Positions 1 through 7,821 of a stretch of DNA of 64,000 nt are shown piece by piece. The translations under genes and the position numbers were made by a program. The notes beneath the pieces are model-generated. The model had not been told where the DNA came from. It searched no databases and saw only the letters and a program-made list of their open reading frames with translations. Position 1 is the stretch's first letter. Each line of letters opens with the position of its first letter. This DNA comes from Streptomyces sp. YS415 (GTDB lineage: Bacteria > Actinomycetota > Actinomycetes > Streptomycetales > Streptomycetaceae), in contig NZ_JAMJFL010000004.1 of assembly GCF_023544665.1 (NCBI RefSeq), positions 186,001-250,000 of the forward strand, written 5' to 3'.

Positions 1-91
1 GCCAGTAGTTCCAGATGCGGGCCGAGTGCGGAACGGACGTGTCGATCTTCTGATGCTCCGCCGGTTCGGGCATCGTCACAGGGTCATTCAT
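1..91 (-). CDS. SAM-dependent methyltransferase, DUF574 family (N-terminal fragment, cut by window edge)
   Basis: Only the first 30 codons lie in the window; the gene continues past the left edge. The translation carries VPHSARIWNYW, which is the entry motif of the actinobacterial S-adenosyl-methionine methyltransferase family (Methyltransf_19/DUF574), where it is normally followed by a GGKDN-type SAM-binding stretch. The ATG at 91 is in frame with a second ATG at 73. An AAGGA sequence lies about 12 bases upstream of the first. Members of this family are numerous in Streptomyces and mostly of unknown substrate. The call rests on the one motif, because the catalytic core is outside the window. 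Confidence 0.7.
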   Translation of the reverse strand, partial: MNDPVTMPEPAEHQKIDTSVPHSARIWNYW

Positions 92-172
92 GAGGCGGGT
101 CCGTCCTTCAACCAAGGCGTGGATCTTTCACCGCACAACCTACGTCCGAACACCCGTCGCATGCCCACCGGT

Positions 173-1282
173 TCAGCTTTTCGGGCACGGGGTGTCGCGG
201 CCGGTGTGCAGGACCCGGAAGCGATCCGGTCGCGCCGGGTCCCGGTCCACGACCTGGATCGGCGGCCGGGCCCACTGCCAGACGCTGATGTCCGCCGTGC
301 GGGAGAACTCGATCCGTCCGCGAGTGCCGTCGACCGCGACGCTCGGCCAGGCCCCGGCGATCCGCTTCCTGTCCGTGCCGTGCGACCGCATGACCTCGGC
401 GAGGACGGCGATGGTGTCGTAGCCCTCGAAGGCGACGAAGGAGGGCGCGAGGGCCAGCCGCTCACGCAGGGCCGTCCCGACGCGCGCACCGAGCGGGGTG
501 AGGCGCTCGGGCAGGTAGCGCAGGAACGGGATCCCGGCGCCGTCCCCGCCCAGCAGCGTGGCCCATTCGGCGAACTCCGGCTGCCCGGCCGGGGCGCCGA
601 TCAGGACCTCGGCGAGGCGCTGGTCCCGGCGGACGGCCTTGACGAGGGGTACGGCCGGCTCCGGGTGGCCGACCAGCAGGAGGAGGGCCGTGGCGCCGGT
701 CTCGGCGAGGGCGTCGCAGACCGCGGCGGGCGTGAGTGCGCTCATGTCGAGTTCGGTGACCCGGCCGCCGCGTGCGGTGAGGTGGTCCCGCAGGATGCGG
801 GTGCCGGTGGCCCAGTAGACGCTCGGCTGGGTCGCCACGGCGATGCGGCTGTGGCCCGCGCCGAGGAGGAAGTCGGCGTAGGTCCGCCAGCCGCGGGACT
901 GCGGCGGGGACAGGCGCGCGACCCACTCCGTGGGCTGTTCGGTGAGCGCGTCGAGCACCGAGGACGTGCAGAGGAACGGCAGGCCGAGGGCGTCGGCGCT
1001 GGTGGCGGAGGCACGGGCGACGACGCTGTGGTACTCCCCCGCCAGCGCGGCGACTCCCAGGCCGGCCAGTTCCTCCACGGCCGCCACGGCCCTCTTGGGG
1101 TCGGCCGCGGTGTCCCGGACCACCAGTTCGAGGGGCCTGCCTCCGATGCCACCGCCGTCATTGACCTCACGGGCGGCCAACTCGAATCCGGCCAGCAGGT
1201 GTTGGCCTGCTTCCACCCAGCCCGGCCGGGTCAGCGGAGCGAGCGCGCCGATCCGGACGGCTGATTCATCTGGCGTGTGCAT
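173..1282 (-). CDS. ABC-transporter-type solute-binding protein (Peripla_BP_6 fold), without a signal peptide
   Basis: The 369-aa product opens with VRIGALAPLTRPGW and continues as a type I periplasmic-binding fold, with the central EVNDGGGIGGRPLELVVRD segment typical of amino-acid/amide-binding proteins (LivJ-like). I chose the ATG at 1282; longer in-frame starts to 1447 add only low-complexity sequence. No Sec or Tat signal or lipobox precedes the first beta strand, so as annotated the protein would stay in the cytoplasm. No permease or ATPase gene is adjacent. It may act as a ligand sensor or be an orphan binding protein. The family is clear; the ligand and location are not. Confidence 0.8.
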   Translation of the reverse strand: MHTPDESAVRIGALAPLTRPGWVEAGQHLLAGFELAAREVNDGGGIGGRPLELVVRDTAADPKRAVAAVEELAGLGVAALAGEYHSVVARASATSADALGLPFLCTSSVLDALTEQPTEWVARLSPPQSRGWRTYADFLLGAGHSRIAVATQPSVYWATGTRILRDHLTARGGRVTELDMSALTPAAVCDALAETGATALLLLVGHPEPAVPLVKAVRRDQRLAEVLIGAPAGQPEFAEWATLLGGDGAGIPFLRYLPERLTPLGARVGTALRERLALAPSFVAFEGYDTIAVLAEVMRSHGTDRKRIAGAWPSVAVDGTRGRIEFSRTADISVWQWARPPIQVVDRDPARPDRFRVLHTGRDTPCPKS

Positions 1283-1415
1283 GCGTGAGCGTCCCCCGAG
1301 CGGCGATTCGGTTCCCGCGTGATCATCAGATGCGCCGAGCGTAGCCGAGCCGGGTGACGCCCTTCGACGCCTGGAACGGGGCGTTTCTGCAGCGGGCCCC
1401 GGCATCATGGGTGGC

Positions 1416-1735
1416 ATGGAAAGCACCAGCGACATGTGGATCAGCATCGCCTCTTATGCCAACCTGCTGGCTGCCCCCACCCGATGGCGGCCGTCCGCGG
1501 TTGACTGCGCGAGCGGGGTGTCGACTGGATGCCCTTCGGGCCGGAACAGATCCGGTGGGGTCTGGCCTGCGGTATAGGGCCCGATGGCCACTGGTGGGGA
1601 CGGTACGAGGTGAGCGTCCGGGCCGATGCGCTGCGCAAGCTGGGGCTCCATCCCGAGCAGCCCTCCGCCACGGCCGTAGGGCCGTCTCCGCCGGGGTGGT
1701 GGCATGCCGCGGCGGAACGTCGCGCTCGCCACTGA
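1416..1735 (+). pseudogene. Possible frameshifted remnant of a small hypothetical protein gene
   Basis: A plausible N-terminus (MESTSDMWISIASYANLLA) begins at 1416 in one frame. The sequence then becomes protein-like in another frame from about 1505, reading RGVDWMPFGPEQIRWGLACG and on to VSVRADALRKLGLHPE, and stops at 1735. Joining the two would need a frameshift near 1490-1505. No family is recognised. It lies 45 bases before another decayed gene on the same strand, which supports a local stretch of decay. It could instead be two unrelated chance open frames. Confidence 0.35.
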
Positions 1736-1779
1736 GGCCTCCTTCGTCGGCGGGGCCGGCCGTCTGCTTGGATCTCGGT

Positions 1780-2293
1780 ATGGCTGATTGGGCGGAGCTG
1801 AGTGATGCGTACGGCTCCGCGGACGGTGTGCCCGCGCTGCTCGACCGGTTCGAGGCCGACCCACGGGGTGTCTGGTCCGAGCTGATGGACCGGCTGTGCC
1901 GGATGCTCGACACCGCCTTTCGCGGCGGGCCGAGAGCCGGACGAGCGGCACTGGGCGCTGTTCGCGGCGGGCCCGATCGTGGCGGTCCGGGACGAGCGCT
2001 TGGACAACCTGGCGCAGGGCGAGTACGAGGTCGACTGCCCTTACTGCGGGGTGAACCTGTTCGTCGTGATGGGCGAGGACGGCTTCTTCTCCTGCAGCGA
2101 TGACTACGCCCTGGGCAGGTCGAGCGGACTCCCCGGCGGAACTGGAGGGCCTGGCCGGACGGTTGCGTGAACAGGCCCTCGCGACGGGCAGTCGGTGCTT
2201 GCTCAGCGGATGCCGTATCTGTTCGGGCAAGCGGAGTGCGCTGATTGCGGCACGGTGTTGTCGGTGGCGGACCGCGTCGCCGTGTTGGGGTGA
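1780..2293 (+). pseudogene. Decayed zinc-finger-like hypothetical protein gene with at least three frame changes
   Basis: The reading starts at ATG 1780 (MADWAELSDAYGSADGVP) and stays protein-like to about 1915. It continues in another frame with DERHWALFAAGPIVAV, then CPYCGVNLFVVMGEDGFFSC, up to about 2115. A third frame carries PAELEGLAGRLREQALATG, and a fourth carries QRMPYLFGQAECADCGTVLS before a TGA at 2291. The pieces are colinear and read as one protein with CxxC pairs, so this is one gene broken by several small indels. I believe intact relatives occur as uncharacterised Streptomyces proteins, but cannot check that here. Confidence 0.7.
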
Positions 2294-2296
2294 TCC

Positions 2297-2446
2297 GTGG
2301 AGGTGGCGGTGGAGGACGGAGGACCGTGGTGGGTGATCTTTGTGATCGCGGCCGTGGTGACGGCGGTCCTGGGAGCGATCGTGGTGACCGTCGTCGGCCT
2401 GATCGCCCTCGGTGTGGGATGGGCGCGGCGAAGGCGGGGGCTCTAG
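2297..2446 (+). CDS. Small single-pass membrane protein
   Basis: A 49-codon frame starts at GTG 2297, four bases after the stop of the decayed gene. It encodes a short acidic head (VEVAVEDGG), one strong hydrophobic segment of about 30 residues (WWVIFVIAAVVTAVLGAIVV and onward) and a basic tail ending WARRRRGL. This positive-inside arrangement is typical of small bitopic proteins. The preceding bases do not give a strong ribosome binding site, so it may depend on translation running in from upstream. Its function is unknown. It could be the surviving last gene of a decayed operon. Confidence 0.45.
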   Translation: MEVAVEDGGPWWVIFVIAAVVTAVLGAIVVTVVGLIALGVGWARRRRGL

Positions 2447-2452
2447 CCCCGC

Positions 2453-3346
2453 TCAGCTGCCCGTGACGGCTGCCAGACGGGTGCGTGCCGCCTCCTGGAT
2501 CGGGGACGGGCCGCGCGCCCACTCCAGGCCGCGGCCGACCGCGGTGGCCAGCGGCCGGTCCACGGCGGCGCGGGCCAAGGCGGGGCGCCGGATGCCGAGT
2601 TCGGTCCGCGCCCAGGCCGGGAGCAGGCCCAGCGAGGCGTTCATCAACAGGCCCGCGACCAGTCGCTCCCGCCGATTGCGGCCGAAGCCCCGCAGGAACC
2701 GCATGGCCTCCGACGCGGCGGGCGTCACGTGGAGTTCGGGCCGCATGCCGGCCAGGTAGCGCGTGACGTCAGCTGCGGTGCGCGGTACGTGCTCCGCGCC
2801 CAAGGCCTCCGCCACGGGGGCGACTTGCGCGAAGTAGGTGTCGCATTCGGCCGGGGTGAGACGGTCACCGCGCCGCGCATACACCTGATAGCCCCTCAGG
2901 AAGCTGTACACCTCGGCGGTGTGCACCCAGGTCAGCAGGGCCGGGTCGTCCGCGCGGTAGGGCCGCCCGTCCGGTGCCGTGCCGCGCACCCGGGTGTGGA
3001 TCCGCCGTACGACGTCGATCACTTGCCGCGCCGCCTGCTGCGAGCCGAAGGTCGTGGTGGTGATGAACCGCGCGGTGCGGGTGAGGCGGCCGACGGGGTC
3101 GGTCCGGAAGTCCGAGTGCTGGTCGACGCCGGCCATCGCCAGCGGGTGCAGCGACTGGAGCATGAGCGCGGCGAAGCCGCCGGTGAGCATTCCGGTCGGA
3201 TGCCCGTGCACCCGCCACGCCGGGCTGCCCGGGGCGATACCGAAGAGCCCGGGATCACCGGGCGGCCCCGCATAGCGCTCCAGCTTGAGATCACCGCCGT
3301 GCACGGTCGCCTTGAGCTCGTCGGCGATCCGGTCCCGTATGCCCAT
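2453..3346 (-). CDS. Oxygenase MpaB family protein (DUF2236)
   Basis: The 297-aa product belongs to the MpaB/latex-clearing-protein superfamily. It shows the HPTGMLTGGFAALMLQSLHP region near the start, DFRTDPVGRLTRTARF, the TTTTFGS block, then ADDPALLTWVHTAEVYSFL. In characterised relatives conserved His residues bind a b-type haem for oxidative cleavage, and H-rich positions here match that pattern. Length is typical for actinobacterial members. It stands alone and ends 7 bases from the small membrane gene that converges on it. The substrate is unknown, so rubber degradation should not be assumed. Confidence 0.85.
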   Translation of the reverse strand: MGIRDRIADELKATVHGGDLKLERYAGPPGDPGLFGIAPGSPAWRVHGHPTGMLTGGFAALMLQSLHPLAMAGVDQHSDFRTDPVGRLTRTARFITTTTFGSQQAARQVIDVVRRIHTRVRGTAPDGRPYRADDPALLTWVHTAEVYSFLRGYQVYARRGDRLTPAECDTYFAQVAPVAEALGAEHVPRTAADVTRYLAGMRPELHVTPAASEAMRFLRGFGRNRRERLVAGLLMNASLGLLPAWARTELGIRRPALARAAVDRPLATAVGRGLEWARGPSPIQEAARTRLAAVTGS

Positions 3347-3516
3347 CAGTGCCTCCGCGCGTCATGACACCTGAAATATACGTCCGCGGATTTTCCGCCC
3401 AGTTGCCGGACCTGCTCCGGAGGGAGCTTCCACAGCGCCGCCGGTTGTATCGTGCCTCCGCACGCGATCTTCCGCGGGGCGTCACATGTTCTTTTCCTCG
3501 CTGGGGGCCGCACGTC

Positions 3517-4224
3517 ATGACCTTGTTCGATAGTCCACGTCCGCACGCGCCGCTCCCCCAGCGGATCGCGCGCCCCTCGCCCTGGATGCTCATCACGCTG
3601 TTGGCAGCGCTCGCGGGGACGGCACTCAGCGCTGCGTTCGCTGTGTTCGCGGGGGTGGCGCTGCACGGCGTCATCGACGGCGACTCCGGCTTCCTCACCG
3701 CCCCGCAGGCGGAACTCCACAGCGCGTTGTCGCTGTACGAGAAGGCCGGAAGGTTCCAGGGCGGGGCCTACCTGGCCTGTGCCGTCGTGTTCCTGTTCTG
3801 GTTCCTCGGAATGCGCCGCGCCACCGGCCCGCTGGCCCCGGACCGGTTCCGCCACGGTACGGGCTGGGCGATCGGATCCTGGTTCATCCCGATCGCGCAC
3901 TTCTGGCTGCCGTATCGCATCGCCTTTGACATGTGGGGCGCCGCCTCACCGCTGCCGACCGGCGGACAGGCGTACCGGGCGCCACTGTGGCCGGTGAACC
4001 TCTGGTGGGGCTTGTTCGTCTCCAACGTGCTGTTCAGCCGGTACGCCGCCATGCGGTTCGACACGGCCGACAACCTCACGGAGCTGCGCGACGCGGTCCG
4101 GCTGTACCTGGTCTGCGACAGCCTGGAGATCCTCGCGGCGGGTGCCGCCGTGTTCTTCGCGGTGCGGCTGACGGCCATGCGGGACCGGAAGGTCACGCAG
4201 GGCCCGTATCTCGCCACGGTGTAG
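3517..4224 (+). CDS. DUF4328 domain membrane protein
   Basis: The start ATG at 3517 gives a 235-aa protein; an open frame extends upstream to 3349 but that part is not protein-like. At least five hydrophobic helices are visible, the first being MLITLLAALAGTALSAAF. The DUF4328 signature follows as FLGMRRATGPLAPDRFRHGTGWAIGSWFIPIAHFWLPYRIAFDMW. Streptomyces genomes carry many such proteins of unknown function. It converges with the TetR gene, leaving 5 bases between stops. Confidence 0.85.
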   Translation: MTLFDSPRPHAPLPQRIARPSPWMLITLLAALAGTALSAAFAVFAGVALHGVIDGDSGFLTAPQAELHSALSLYEKAGRFQGGAYLACAVVFLFWFLGMRRATGPLAPDRFRHGTGWAIGSWFIPIAHFWLPYRIAFDMWGAASPLPTGGQAYRAPLWPVNLWWGLFVSNVLFSRYAAMRFDTADNLTELRDAVRLYLVCDSLEILAAGAAVFFAVRLTAMRDRKVTQGPYLATV

Positions 4225-4229
4225 CCGCG

Positions 4230-4925
4230 TCAGCTGTGCGGGCCGGGGTTCCCTCGGGCACCCAGGGCGTCGAGGATCAGGTCGAGTCCGTAGACGAACT
4301 CGTCGGCGTAGTCGTAGCCGGGCTTGAGGACGTGTTCGGTGGCGATTTCGGTGAGGTGGGGGTAGGCGTCGGCGGGCATGTCGCCGATGATGGCGCCCGC
4401 CACCTCGTCCAGGTCGCCGTCGCCCGTGAAGGGCAGGCTCAGTTCCTGGAGCACGAAGCCGTACACGTAGCTGTCGATCAGTGAGACGGCGTGGGCCGTC
4501 ATCGGGACGGAGAGCCCTCCGGCGCGCAGCGCTCCGATGACGGCGTCGTGGTGGCGCAGGGTCGCGGGGCCGGGCCGGGAGCGGGAGTCCATCAGGCCGA
4601 TGGCCCACGGGTGGCGCTTGAGGGCGGCGCGGACCGAGAGCGCGCGGTGCCGCATGCCGCTCTTCCAGTCGGTGTCGCGCGGCGGCAGGTCGATCTCGGC
4701 GAACACCGTGTCCACCATGCCGTCGAGGATGTCCTCCCGGCCCTTCACATGGTGGTAGAGCGACATCGCCTCGACGCCCAGGGGTTCGGCGATGGCCCGC
4801 ATGGTGAGCGCGGCCGACCCCTTCCCGTCCGCCACCGCCACGGCCGTACGGATCACTCGCTCCCGGCTGAGCGGGACGCGCACGCCGTCCTTGCCCGCCT
4901 TGCCCGCCTTGCCCGCCTTGGGCAT
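4230..4925 (-). CDS. TetR family transcriptional regulator
   Basis: The 231-aa protein has an N-terminal helix-turn-helix ([20 protein letters not shown], then [20 protein letters not shown]) and a TetR_C_1-type effector domain ([19 protein letters not shown]). I chose ATG 4925 because GGAGGAGGGG lies just upstream; the ATG at 4940 would place that site inside the coding region. The N-terminus reads [10 protein letters not shown], encoded by a 9-bp repeat at about 4889-4924. It is divergent from the oxidoreductase at 5008, with two palindromes between them, so it most likely represses itself and that gene. The inducer is unknown. Confidence 0.9.
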   Translation of the reverse strand: MPKAGKAGKAGKDGVRVPLSRERVIRTAVAVADGKGSAALTMRAIAEPLGVEAMSLYHHVKGREDILDGMVDTVFAEIDLPPRDTDWKSGMRHRALSVRAALKRHPWAIGLMDSRSRPGPATLRHHDAVIGALRAGGLSVPMTAHAVSLIDSYVYGFVLQELSLPFTGDGDLDEVAGAIIGDMPADAYPHLTEIATEHVLKPGYDYADEFVYGLDLILDALGARGNPGPHS

Positions 4926-4945
4926 CCGCCCCTCCTCCATTGACT

Positions 4946-4983
4946 GCCTTACGGCATAAGGCTACCTTCCTTACAACGTAAGG
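4946..4983. promoter_or_regulatory. Two tandem TetR-type palindromic operators
   Basis: GCCTTA-N5-TAAGGC occupies 4946-4962 and CCTTAC-N3-GTAAGG occupies 4969-4983. Both share the CCTTA/TAAGG half-site and their centres are 22 bp apart, about two helical turns. They fill the gap between the TetR start and the oxidoreductase start, the usual place for autoregulated divergent TetR control. That the adjacent TetR is the binder is inferred. Confidence 0.75.
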
Positions 4984-5007
4984 CAGGACCGGTGAAAGGG
5001 CTGCGCG

Positions 5008-5718
5008 ATGGGCACGGATCGGATGGGGAAGGTCTGCATCGTCGGAGCTTCCGGGAAGCTCGGGCGCTACATGGTCCGGCACGCGCTGGGCCGCGGCTAC
5101 GAGGTGGTGGGCGTCTGCCGGGAGGGCAGCGTCCCGAAGCTGGCCGAGTTCGAGGGGCGGATCACCCTCGTGCCCGGGCCCACGGACGACCGCGAGGTGA
5201 TCCGGAAGGCGGTCGCCGGGTGCGACGGGGTGCTGACGGTGCTGGTGCCCTGGGGTGTGCGGCAGTACTCGTCCGGTACGGCCCAGGCGGTGCTCGACCA
5301 CGCCCGGCCGGGTGCGCGGCTGGTGTTCTCCTGCGGCTGGCACATCACGCGCGACGGCAAGGACACGTACTCATGGCTGTTCAGGACCGGGGTACGGATC
5401 GCCGCCGTCCTGGCGAAGCTCGTCCGGGCCGTCGAGCTCGACGACCAGGTCGAGGCCTGTCGGCGCATCTTCGCCAGCGAGACCCGGTGGACCGTGGTGC
5501 GCGGCAGTTCCCTGGAGGAGGGGGAGAGTCAGGGCCTGCCCGTGTGGAGCCGGCATGTGGGGGATCCGGTGCTGGCCAGCAACCTGACCCGCCGGGTGGA
5601 CTTCGCCCTGTTCATGGTCGAGGCGCTGACCGACGATGGCCTGGTCCAGGAGGCCCCGGCCATCGTCGGCTGCCGAACCGAGAGCGCCCTCGCACACACC
5701 GGCAAGCGCGCCCAGTGA
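5008..5718 (+). CDS. NAD(P)-dependent oxidoreductase, atypical SDR / NmrA-like
   Basis: The 236-aa protein opens with a Rossmann dinucleotide site (VCIVGASGKLGRYMV, GxxGxxG pattern) and continues with the alternating strand/helix pattern of NAD(P)-binding proteins, including CDGVLTVLVPWGVRQY. It lacks the YxxxK catalytic pair of classical short-chain dehydrogenases, which fits the NAD(P)H-binding/NmrA branch. An AAAGGG ribosome binding site precedes ATG 5008. Its promoter overlaps the paired TetR operators, so it is the probable target of that regulator. The substrate is unknown. Confidence 0.85.
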   Translation: MGTDRMGKVCIVGASGKLGRYMVRHALGRGYEVVGVCREGSVPKLAEFEGRITLVPGPTDDREVIRKAVAGCDGVLTVLVPWGVRQYSSGTAQAVLDHARPGARLVFSCGWHITRDGKDTYSWLFRTGVRIAAVLAKLVRAVELDDQVEACRRIFASETRWTVVRGSSLEEGESQGLPVWSRHVGDPVLASNLTRRVDFALFMVEALTDDGLVQEAPAIVGCRTESALAHTGKRAQ

Positions 5719-5725
5719 AGAACAC

Positions 5726-6160
5726 TCAGTCCTGCGCGGGCAGTTCGCCCGCGAACGCCGCGGCCATCCGCAGCCAGGGCGCCGCCTCCGCACGACGGCC
5801 CTGACGCTCCAGGGTCCGGCCCAGCATCAGGTGGGCGTAGTGCTCGACCGGGTCGCGGTCGATGATCCGGCGCAACTGCTCCTCCGCGCGCCCCAGTTGC
5901 GCGGAGTGGTAGTAGGCGCGGGCCAGGAGGAGACGGGGACCGGTCTGCTCGGGGACCTCCTCGACGACGTCGGCGAGGAGACGGGCGGCGCCGATGTAGT
6001 CCTTGGCCTCGAACAGGAGTTGGGCCCTCTCCCAGCGCTCGAGCACCGTTTCCTCGCGCGGGACGCCTACGCCGTTGTCGAACAGGTGCAGGGCGCTGGC
6101 CCAGCGGTCGGGCGCGACTCCGTCGTGGGCGGCGTACTCGTTGAAACGCTCGGTCGTCAT
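5726..6160 (-). CDS. Tetratricopeptide-repeat protein
   Basis: The 144-aa product contains at least two TPR units, seen in WERAQLLFEAKDYIGAARLL, then PRLLLARAYYHSAQLGRAEE and HYAHLMLGRTLERQGRRAEA. Such proteins are cytoplasmic protein-interaction scaffolds. GAGGAC precedes the ATG. Twenty-four bases upstream lies a perfect TTGAT/ATCAA palindrome resembling the motifs in front of the nearby marR gene. The gene is separated from that regulator by the pirin gene and reads in the same direction, so it is likely part of the same regulon. Its partner is unknown. Confidence 0.85.
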   Translation of the reverse strand: MTTERFNEYAAHDGVAPDRWASALHLFDNGVGVPREETVLERWERAQLLFEAKDYIGAARLLADVVEEVPEQTGPRLLLARAYYHSAQLGRAEEQLRRIIDRDPVEHYAHLMLGRTLERQGRRAEAAPWLRMAAAFAGELPAQD

Positions 6161-6183
6161 GTCCTCGGTCCTCGCATCGGTGA

Positions 6184-6199
6184 GGTTGATACATCAACC
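6184..6199. promoter_or_regulatory. Perfect MarR-type palindrome upstream of the TPR gene
   Basis: GGTTGAT-AC-ATCAACC is a 7-2-7 perfect inverted repeat. The core TTGATnnATCA recurs, less perfectly, twice at 7767-7794 in front of the marR gene. The shared motif points to one regulator acting at both promoters. Binding is inferred from sequence similarity only. Confidence 0.65.
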
Positions 6200-6247
6200 A
6201 CGCGCGTCAACGCAGGCCCGTGCGGTCGTATTCCGGTGCTACGCCGG

Positions 6248-7237
6248 TCAGTGGCGCGGCGGGTTCCGGCGCGGCGTGATGGTGGCGTGCGGCAGGGCGG
6301 GGGCGGGGAGCCGGTCGCCGGGGTAGCCCGCCACCTCGCCGAAGCGGTCCGAGGAGGCTTCCCAGTCCTCACGGGCCCGGGCGATGTCGTCATGGCTGCG
6401 GCCGACGAAGTTCCACCACATGACGATCTCCTCCTCGAACGGCACTCCCCCGAGCAGGACCGTCCGCGCCGGCTCCTCGGACTCGTTGACCAGGGTGAGG
6501 GTGTCGACGCCTGGGTGGACGTACCCCAGCTCCGCCCGGTGCAGCGGCGTGCCGGCCACGCTGACGTCCCCGCTGTCCACGAGCAGGCCGTGCTCGAAGC
6601 CGGCGTCGACGGCGAGGGTGAGCGTGGCCCGCGGCGCGAGGGTGATCTCGGCGCCGAGCAGGGGCGTGAAGGTCCGCACCGGGGAGGTGACCGAGGCGAG
6701 CGAGCCGAGGAAGACCCTGATCTCGGCGCCGTCGACGAAGCGGGGTTCGGGGACGTGGTGCTGGAAGTCGCGGGCGGTGTTCCGGTGCTCCTCGGGGAGG
6801 GCGACCCAGAGCTGCACGCCGTGCAGGACGGTCGTGCGGGGCGTCGAGACCTCGGAGTGGGCGATGCCGTGGCCGCCCGTCATGAGGTTCATCTCGCCGG
6901 GCCGAACGAGGGCGTGGGAGCCGAGGCTGTCGCGGTGCTCGATCTCGCCGCTGAACAGCCAGCTGACCGTCTGCAGGCCGGTGTGCGGATGCGGCGGAAC
7001 CCGCATGCCGTCGGTCGTGGCGACGTCGTCCGGGCCGTAGTGGTCGGCGAAGCACCAGGCGCCGATCAGGGTCCGGGCGCGCTGGGGCAGGGTGCGCCGT
7101 ACGGTCATCGCGCGCGGGCCGCCGAGCGGGACCTCGCGGGCGGAGAGCACGTCGACGCGCGCCGCCCCGGCCGGCCGGCTGTCGTCGACGAGTGCGCCGC
7201 AGCGCACCGCCGCGGGTTCGGCTTCCACATTGCTCAC
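6248..7237 (-). CDS. Pirin family protein
   Basis: This is a bicupin pirin of 329 aa. The metal site region is visible as VPPHPHTGLQTVSWLFSGEI followed by EMNLMTGGHGIAHSE, giving the conserved His residues plus Glu. The C-terminal cupin carries VLLGGVPFEEEIVMWWNFVG. I prefer GTG 7237, which has GGAG about 8 bases upstream; an in-frame ATG at 7246 sits too close to that site. Bacterial pirins bind Fe and some have quercetinase activity, others act as regulators. It lies between the TPR gene and marR on the same strand, so it is probably co-regulated with them. Confidence 0.92.
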   Translation of the reverse strand: MSNVEAEPAAVRCGALVDDSRPAGAARVDVLSAREVPLGGPRAMTVRRTLPQRARTLIGAWCFADHYGPDDVATTDGMRVPPHPHTGLQTVSWLFSGEIEHRDSLGSHALVRPGEMNLMTGGHGIAHSEVSTPRTTVLHGVQLWVALPEEHRNTARDFQHHVPEPRFVDGAEIRVFLGSLASVTSPVRTFTPLLGAEITLAPRATLTLAVDAGFEHGLLVDSGDVSVAGTPLHRAELGYVHPGVDTLTLVNESEEPARTVLLGGVPFEEEIVMWWNFVGRSHDDIARAREDWEASSDRFGEVAGYPGDRLPAPALPHATITPRRNPPRH

Positions 7238-7280
7238 CGGGTCCATCTCCCACTCGTTCGTTCGTTGCGGTCGGTCATCG

Positions 7281-7748
7281 TCACGCCGGTTCCTCGTCGA
7301 GGTGCGCGACGACCCGCTCGGAGATCCGCGCCAGCGTCCTGAGCTCCGCCGGGGTCACGTGGTCGAGGAACAGCGCGCGCACCGCCTCGACGTGCAGCGG
7401 GGCCGCCGCCTCGATGGCCTCGCGGCCGGCCGGAGTGATCACCACGAACGCTCCGCGACCGTCCTCCGGGCACTCCTCGCGGGTCACCAGGCCGCGCTTC
7501 GCCATCCGGGCGATGTGGTGCGACATCCGGCTCTTCTCCCATTCGAGTGCCCGGGAGAGATCCAGGAAGCGCCGGCGCCCTTCGGGTACGTCGGTCAAAT
7601 GGACCAGCACCTGGAAGTCGGCGGCCGACAGCTTGGCGTCCGCCTGGAGCCGGCGGGCCAGCCGGCCGCCGAGCCGCTCCTGCAGGCGCACGAAGCTCCG
7701 CCAGGCGTGCTGCTCGTCCGCCGTCAGCCAGCGCACCGTGTCAGTCAT
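7281..7748 (-). CDS. MarR family transcriptional regulator
   Basis: The 155-aa protein has the MarR winged-helix layout: a dimerisation helix (WRSFVRLQERLGGRLARRLQ), then LSAADFQVLVHLTDVPEGRR, the recognition region LEWEKSRMSHHIARMAKRGLV and the wing EDGRGAFVVITPAG. It precedes the pirin gene by 43 bases, the usual marR-pirin arrangement. Two direct copies of GTTGAnCCATCA lie just before its start, suggesting autoregulation. The ligand is unknown; phenolic or oxidative signals are common in the family. Confidence 0.92.
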   Translation of the reverse strand: MTDTVRWLTADEQHAWRSFVRLQERLGGRLARRLQADAKLSAADFQVLVHLTDVPEGRRRFLDLSRALEWEKSRMSHHIARMAKRGLVTREECPEDGRGAFVVITPAGREAIEAAAPLHVEAVRALFLDHVTPAELRTLARISERVVAHLDEEPA

Positions 7749-7766
7749 GCCGAAAGTCTAGTCGTA

Positions 7767-7794
7767 GTTGATCCATCACCAGTTGACCCATCAT
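7767..7794. promoter_or_regulatory. Two direct MarR-type operator copies before marR
   Basis: GTTGATCCATCA (7767-7778) and GTTGACCCATCAT (7782-7794) are near-identical, start 15 bp apart, and are each imperfect versions of the palindrome at 6184-6199. They sit directly upstream of the MarR start codon. Function as operators is inferred. Confidence 0.6.
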
Positions 7795-7821
7795 CCAAAG
7801 CCCGGTGATCGCCGCAGCCCG

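Noticed and set aside
1..91. DUF574 methyltransferase as the missing RiPP methyltransferase
   Set aside because: A different methyltransferase family from the one accompanying tgmB, and 32 kb away.
3946..5343. Long minus-strand open frame across the TetR gene and the divergent oxidoreductase
   Set aside because: Low-complexity Arg/Pro/His-rich translation, conflicting with well-supported genes on both strands.
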